A DNA stretch of 64,000 nucleotides from Halichondria panicea (lineage: Eukaryota > Porifera > Demospongiae > Suberitida > Halichondriidae), in the NCBI RefSeq assembly GCF_963675165.1, contig NC_087386.1, forward strand, positions 4,718,169 to 4,782,168, read 5' to 3'. The first letter of the stretch is position 1. Every line of letters starts with the position of its first letter. Below the pieces are notes generated by a model. That model made no database searches and was not told the origin of the DNA. It saw only the letters and a list, made by a program, of their open reading frames with translations. Of this stretch, positions 57,610 through 64,000 are shown piece by piece. Both the position numbers and the translations under genes were made by a program.

Positions 57610-59246
57610 TTCAGATTCAAACATAGAAACAGACGGAGAAAGTGAAGAGCCTGGCCTTCCCTTATCTCCTGATTCTCATTTGATCTCACACAAAAAGGGA
57701 GGGAAAATGCAAGCCAATCTCGACTCCAAAGAAAGGGGGAGAAAAGGAGGTCACGGGAAGGCAAAGGTCAGTATTGAGGAGATGATTCAAAAGCAAGAGA
57801 CTGCCAGTCAGATACACAATGAGAACGAGAGGTACAGGTGAGTGGTGGAAACAGATGTTCGTGTATTAATCGCATTAAATACTATATAGATTTTAGGAGT
57901 GTGCATGTTGACTTAATTGTTGTGATCTCCTAAATGTTGTCGACGTGATACGTATGCGTGTATGTAAAAGTGCTGATGCTTTGCATGTGGGTATAACTAG
58001 TTTTGTTTTAACAGATTATCTAGTATTGCATCTAATATACGGGACATCAGTGGCGTAGCCAGAGGGGTGCAGAGGGTGCTCCAGCACCCCCCTCTGGCCT
58101 CAGACTCTGCTCCACAAGTTCCTTTTACTAACTAGCTAAGCTAGCTAGCTGATATGAGATCGAGAGTACTAAGCTCTATAATATAATATTGCACGATCAA
58201 CTCAAAACTCCACCTCAAACTATCTAGCTCCACCTCCAAATATTCATTCCAGTCAGTGCACATGTGCAAAGCCACGTGGCTGAGCAGACCAAGGTCCCCC
58301 ACAGAGTTGCAGACTGTTCAGCAGCTATCACCATCATCATCATGTCACTCTTTGACCAGTTCACAGAGCATGCAGCACTGCAAAACTGCAAGTGGCTTGC
58401 CACCCTATCCTGCTAATTCACAAGCAGAACCTGGTTAGCAGCTGCATGATTTAAAACTCAAAACAATGCATTTTATAGGACATCTTCAGATGAAGATGTA
58501 ACCACCAGTACCCTCAAAGCAGCAGTACTCTCATTTCTTTAGCCAGATTGCGTTAGAATCAATCTCAGAGCATTTAACATCACAAATTTCTGGGGGAGTG
58601 CCCCCAGACCCCCCACTGGTAATTCGTTCATCAACTTAGGACAAGCACCCCCCTCTCTCAAATCCTGGCTACGCCCCTGGACATGGATGGTTACCCATAC
58701 ATGATTGCTATAGTTTTGCATGCGCATGCATGGTGGCACCACTTACATGTACCCCAGTCAAGGGGCTGAGGTTATTTCAGTTTCTAAGCATCTGTTGTGA
58801 TAATTTTCTTATTGCTGGACTACCATGAAGTTTCCTTGGATACAACAGACACACTGTCTGGTATTTGGAGTGAATACACATGGACTCTTTCATGTTTTCC
58901 CTGAAAAACACATGTTTTATTAATTGGTGTATCACACTCCTGTGCCTTTTTATTGCATGCATGCATGTTCTACTCTCCAGGTGCTCAGACAATTAGACAA
59001 TGGGATATTACTATGTATAACATGATTACCATTAAACCACAAATTTACCAAATACAATAGTATAGTCTGTATACATAATTATAGAGGAGAGAGTACTAAC
59101 TATTATCACTAAAGAGTGTTGCACTGATTATATACAGGAGGAAGGAGCTACGTGTTGCTGTACTTAGTCTTCGGAATCAGTTAACTAGACCCACCAAGCG
59201 ACCTGCCGTCAAATTGGTACTGGAAGCAGCTATTAAAGAACTGAAA
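56931..59246 (+). CDS. MNT: MNT/MXD-type bHLH-zipper gene, copy C, exons 1-3 only
   Basis: Exons 56931-57165, 57609-57837 and 59138-59246, equal in length to copy B, with intact SID-like helix, basic region and both helices of the bHLH (to AAIKELK). The DSDSNIETDG start of exon 2 is retained, unlike copy A. Exons 4-6 (zipper, proline-rich half) are not in the window because homology breaks at 63860; they may lie beyond the right edge after an insertion, or be lost. If lost, the frame would run past the exon 3 donor into intron and stop after a few residues, leaving a SID-bHLH protein without zipper. Confidence 0.7.
57527..57608. repeat. (CA)n microsatellite abutting exon 2 acceptor, copy C
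   Basis: CA/CG repeats end in ACACAG, the acceptor itself. Confidence 0.9.
58048..58679. mobile_element. hAT5-like element in intron 2, copy C
   Basis: Same insertion as 19095-19724 with the same GACAT duplication. Confidence 0.85.
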
Positions 59247-60019
59247 GTGAGTAACAGTATAGAGCATGCATGCAGATTGAGGTTTTCTGTATATAAAATA
59301 GAATGCCGTTTTCAAGTAGGGCATGCACAGACTTAGATAGAGGGTTGAATATTGAAGTGTGACAATTTATAAAACAAATATGCTTCTGCCGTAACCTTTT
59401 CGTGTGGCTCTGTACCTGAAAGTGAAGAGGGTGTAGTCGTTAAAAATAACTGGCTGATGTTTCCCTTATGAATTATAATGGTATAATCATTCTTATAGGC
59501 GTATTTTGGTTATGCTAATGTAATTTCATGTTTTCCACTATTGAATATGCTGCCCTCCCCAAATCTCTAAAAATTATATTTTAACATTCAGGCATCTCTA
59601 ATTGAGTGTTCCTTATCTGTTTTGTTTTTTTGCTTTGCTCTGTTGCCGACATTGCCCTCCTATACAATAATAGGTCTATGCATGCACATTCCTTTCTTTT
59701 CCTCATAATTTCACCCTGTATATAGGCCTCATACACACAATGGTTTTGTATGTGAGTGCTACGTTGTAGTCACATGGCAGACCAACAGGTGCTATAATTT
59801 TTTTGAGAGGTGGCCTTCATAATTGGAAAAACTGAGGAGCTAGCTATAGATAATCATGTTACCCAGTTCAAAGTTTCAACCAACACACTGGTCCTCACTT
59901 CTACTCTTGACGTGTAGTTCAGTGTTAACCTCAGTCTGCATGCATGACTGTACTTATCACCCGACTGCGGTAATGGTTAAGCTAGCCATAATGATAAAGC
60001 AGCTTCCCAGTGGAGGTAT

Positions 60020-60338
60020 GCAGGAGCAATTAGTTGATTGGCAGCTTCCCATGGCGTGCCGAGTTAAATACCACATAGAGTATCACGTAGCCATGCTTTC
60101 TGGGCCTAGTTTTGAGGTCCAGGAACTAATTCTGTAAGTATAATATAGTGCTTACCAGTGTTACCATTATTTGCTAATTCTTTACCAGAAAACAGCCGCC
60201 ACAATTCCCCCCACTTAATTATGTACACCTTGGTCAATAAAAATCATTTAATTCACAGGGTTTCCATCCTTGCCAGTTACAAACCTAAAACCAGAAACTT
60301 GTATCTGTCTGTGTTCATCATGTTCTCAAACAAGGAAG
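60020..60338 (+). other. Unassigned exon-like pair inside intron 3, copy C
   Basis: Orthologue of 21060-21372; pieces end at 60133 and span 60259-60338. Only a Leu/Pro change from copy A. Confidence 0.3.
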
Positions 60339-60417
60339 GTAATGTGGTTGAGCTGCTGATATACCCTTCCCTAAGCTAATTATCCAGACAATGTATAAGG
60401 ATTCTTTGTAACTGTTC

Positions 60418-61232
60418 TATAAATAAAATCAGGTTGTATAGGCAAATTTCATCTTAAATATATGCATGTACGAGCCTTAAACAAACAAGAAACCAATGCC
60501 ATCAAATTGATCTACTGTATGGTTGCTATCTATATACATAGAATGCTTTATATTGGTGTCTAATTGATGTAATTATACATTGACTGGTACTATAGCTTAG
60601 CTACTTATAATTGTATTTTCCGAATGCCAACAACTATATACTCTTGTCTGGCTTCCTATAGTGGATTAGCTAGACACAAGTAACTTTTGCATGGTTAGGA
60701 ATTTCCTCAGCCTATTATACATAGATAAACGTTTCTCTATGGCCTAAGTCTGTTGAGGACTTTAATTGTGTTGAGTGCATGGGGCTGAAGAATGTGTATA
60801 ATGGTTCAATATTTGCAGTCCCACGTCTACTATATCATCTCTATGGTTGTCTGTATAATAGATATTCTCTGTAGGACAATGCCTACAGTTGTTGACAGTC
60901 TGTGCTAATATCTTTTTGATTGATTAGTTCGATTACAGCTTGGATCTATAATGAATCTAATCTAGCAGCCGATATACATTAGCTTTTAACCACTGGGTAA
61001 ACTTGTATATACCTTGATTCCAATGGTCAACAAAAAACCTTAGCTATAATCAAGTTTCAGAATACCACCTGTATAGGTGTACCGCTATCTATTGATTGTG
61101 TTCTTATATTCAGTTTGCCACCTGTAGGTGTCTGCTATTGTGTTGTTCTGCCTATACGGCTGTTGTGTTGTTCTGCCTATATTCAGCTTGCCAACTGCAT
61201 GTGTACCATGCAGCTGTTGCCATTAGTGGTGC

Positions 61233-61267
<35 letters not shown>

Positions 61268-61359
61268 TGTTGTGCGTTAGGGAAATCTTTAATACTGCAT
61301 GCATTTATAATAATTATATACTCCTTCTTGTAACCTATAATGAGCAGATTCAGAATCAC

Positions 61360-61416
<57 letters not shown>

Positions 61417-63390
61417 ATGCAGCCGACTACTGTCACTACTGTAACCCATCCGTGGCCGCCCACGTGCCGCCTCGGTTAATTAGCGGTAGATCATATAATA
61501 TATACATGCACACTCCAATAATGCCTACAATGGTGCATGCACGCAGGAACTGTGTAGTACTATACAGGCGATTGATTGTATGGGTGATTGATCAGCCACC
61601 TTAACCCTATACTCCCTATATATGTATTATAGCTGTACATTCTCTGAATACTTTAAAAGTGTAGCAACTACAGCCTCTATATGCCTCTATTATAGTTCAT
61701 CACTGCATGGTCACTGCATGCATGTGATGCTACGTAGTATAGTTCACATTAAAGTACAGGATGTTTTTGTGTATAACTACGGATAGAACATTGAAAGAAT
61801 AACAGAATCCTTTACATGTGAGATCAATTTCTAGCGATACTGTTCTGAGAAGTTGGACATTCCCTCATCGTGTTGGTTTTTTTCAAGTTTAATTGTTGTT
61901 CTGGTATGTATGGTTCTGTATACTCTTGTAAAACCTAGTAGTAAATACTAAATAAATGAAATCAGGTGGTATAGGCAAATTTCATCTTATATATATACAT
62001 GTACAAGCCTTAAACAAACAAGAAACAAATGCCATCAAATTGATCTACTGTACGGTTGCTATCTATATACATAGAATGCTTTATATTGGTGTCTAATTGA
62101 TGTAATTATGCATTGACTGGTACTATAGCTTAGCTACTTATAATTGTATTTCCGAATGCCACGACTATATACTCTTGTCTGGCTTCCTATAGTGGATTAG
62201 CTAGACACAAGTAAATTACTTTTGGTTAGGAAATTTCCTTAGCCTATTATACATAGATAAACGTTTCTCTATGGCCTAAGTCTGTTGAGTGCATGGGGGC
62301 TGAAGAATGTGTATAATGGTTCAATATTTTGCAGTCCCACGTCTACTATATCATCTCTATGGTTGTCTGTATAATAGATATTCTCTGTAGGACAATGCCT
62401 ACAGTTGTTGACAGTCTGTGCTAATAGCTTTTTGATTGATTAGTTCGATTACAGCTTGGATCTATAATGAATCTAATCTAGCAGCCGCTACATTAGCTTT
62501 TAACCACTGGGTAAACTCGTATATACCTTGATTCCAATGGTCAATAAAAAAACCTCAGCTATAATCAAGTTCAATCGTATTTTATTCAGCATACCACCTT
62601 TATAGGTGTACCGCTATGTGTTCCTATATTTAGTTTGCCACCTGTAGGTGTCTGCTATTGTGTTGTTCTGCCTATACGGCTGTTGTGTTGTTCTGCCTAT
62701 ATTCAGCTTGCCAACTGCATGTGTCCCATGCAGCTGTTGCCATTAGTGGTGCTACTATATATATAATTATAGGTGTTGTGCGTTAGGGAAATCTTTAATA
62801 CTTATATACTCCTGCTTGTAACCTATAATGAGCAGATTCAGAATCACACACACACACACACACACCAGCCGACTACTGTGACTACTGTAACCCACCCACC
62901 CGTGGCCGCCCACACGCCGCCTCGGTTAATAGCGGTAGATACATATAATATATACATGCATGCACACTCTAATAATGCCTACAATGGTGCATGCACGCAG
63001 GAACTGTGTAGTACTATACAGGCGATTGATTGTATGGGTGATTGATCAGCCACCTTAACCCTATACTCCCTATAATATGTATTTTAGCTGTACATTCTCT
63101 GAATACTTTAAAAGTGTAGTAACTACAGCCTCTATATGCCTTTATTATAGTTCGTCACTGCATGCATGTGATGCTACGTAGTATAGTTCACATTAAAGTA
63201 CAGGATGTTTTTGTGTATAACTACGGATAGAACATTGAAAGAATAACAGAATTCTTTACATGTGAGATCAATTTCTAGCGGTACTGTTCTGAGAAGTTGG
63301 ACATTCCCTCATCGTGTTCAACTTTAATTGTTGTTCTGGTATGTATGGTTCTGTATACTCTTGTACAACTTAATAGTATAGATACATAAT
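60418..63390. repeat. Tandem duplication within intron 3, copy C
   Basis: Two units of about 1.5 kb (60418-61945, 61946-63390), each containing the phrases CAGCTGTTGCCATTAGTGGT, an (AT)n and a (CA)n tract. (CA)n is long in the first unit (61360-61414) and short in the second (62845-62863). Confidence 0.85.
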
Positions 63391-63860
63391 TATATATATA
63401 CATGCACACTCCAATAATGCCTGAAATGGTGCATGCAGGAACTGCGGTAGCATGCTGCGCATGTGCAATAGTATAATAATGACTCCTAATAATTCAATGA
63501 TTGTTTACTGAACTGAAGTGTTATTTGAAAGTATAAGGACTGCATGATGTGTCTTTAGGTGGTATCAGGAGTTTAGTGGTATATGTATGTAACAAACTTG
63601 AAGTTAATTAAGTCACATGTAGCTGAGGGAAATTTCAGTCATGTCGGATCCATGTATGACTTTAAAACTCGGACTCCAGGCACCAAATCTTGATTATGCG
63701 ATGCTACGTATAGTATAATTAATTAAATAGTACAAACATCAAAATGTTTTTGCTAAAACAATTAGTGTGCATAATGATTACTTGTTCCTTTCACAACGCG
63801 GATAGGTTAATATAGCGAAGACCGCCTAGGTTACACCGCTTGCATAGCATAACATACGTA

Positions 63861-64000
63861 CTCAGGTAGGTTAAGGATTGGGACCAGCAATTATTGCTGA
63901 ATCAGCTAAAACGCAGCCAAGCCCACGATTTTTAATATGTTTTGTGTGTAAAAAATTAGTTTAGCTACTTATCTTTTTTAGTTCTAATTCCGGAGGTCTA
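63861..64000. other. Sequence after the copy C breakpoint
   Basis: Unrelated to the other copies; begins CTCAGGTAGGTTAAGG. Too short to identify. Confidence 0.5.

Larger units (their letters stand above)
56370..63860 (+). repeat. Duplicated block M, copy C (3'-incomplete)
   Basis: Matches copies A and B until the phrase ATAGCATAACATACGTA at 63844-63860, then changes to unrelated sequence 185 bp before where exon 4 should stand. Confidence 0.9.

Overview
The window is AT-rich eukaryotic DNA from an animal. It holds intron-containing genes with canonical GT-AG sites, 5'-truncated non-LTR retrotransposon pieces, many short inverted-repeat DNA transposons and (CA)n/(CATG)n tracts. The recognisable genes (a Sin3-recruiting bHLH-zipper repressor of the MNT/MXD type, a YPEL5 homologue, kynurenine aminotransferase, mitochondrial isoleucyl-tRNA synthetase, a receptor-like tail) are metazoan. 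The repeat style suggests an early-branching invertebrate, most likely a demosponge; that is inference, not proof.

Layout. Two blocks recur. Block D (non-LTR reverse-transcriptase remnant, 43-48 bp minisatellite, mostly non-coding DNA) occurs at 1-4942 (+), 26525-31513 (+) and 37057-41917 (inverted). Block M (the MNT-like gene) occurs at 17763-26424 (+, copy A), 42998-54850 (inverted, copy B) and 56370-63860 (+, copy C, broken before its last exons). A+D2 and D3+B form a large inverted repeat around a 5.5 kb core (31514-37056). The core holds a receptor-like gene piece, a six-exon YPEL5 gene on the minus strand, an IARS2 pseudogene and three kynurenine-aminotransferase exons cut off by the inverted D3 block. 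The first 17 kb hold D1, transposon debris, the terminal receptor exon (10135-10544) and a nest of DNA transposons upstream of copy A.

Main gene. Copies A and B each splice from six exons into intact 599 and 600 aa proteins: an N-terminal Sin3-interaction-domain-like helix, a class-B bHLH (H-E-R signature), a short zipper and a proline-rich C-terminal half ending in a basic/acidic patch. This is the architecture of vertebrate MNT. Copy C keeps exons 1-3 (including the bHLH) inside the window. Copies A and C also carry an antisense duplicate of exon 1 encoding a 51 aa SID-only reading frame.

Because the same loci are present two or three times, many insertions can be read against an empty site in a sister copy. 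This gives exact target-site duplications for about ten elements, and shows a recurrent class of 4-bp palindromic micro-insertions (AATT, CATG), one of which shifts the frame of the YPEL5 gene. The duplicated organisation could be real segmental duplication or unmerged haplotypes joined in assembly; the sequence alone cannot decide.
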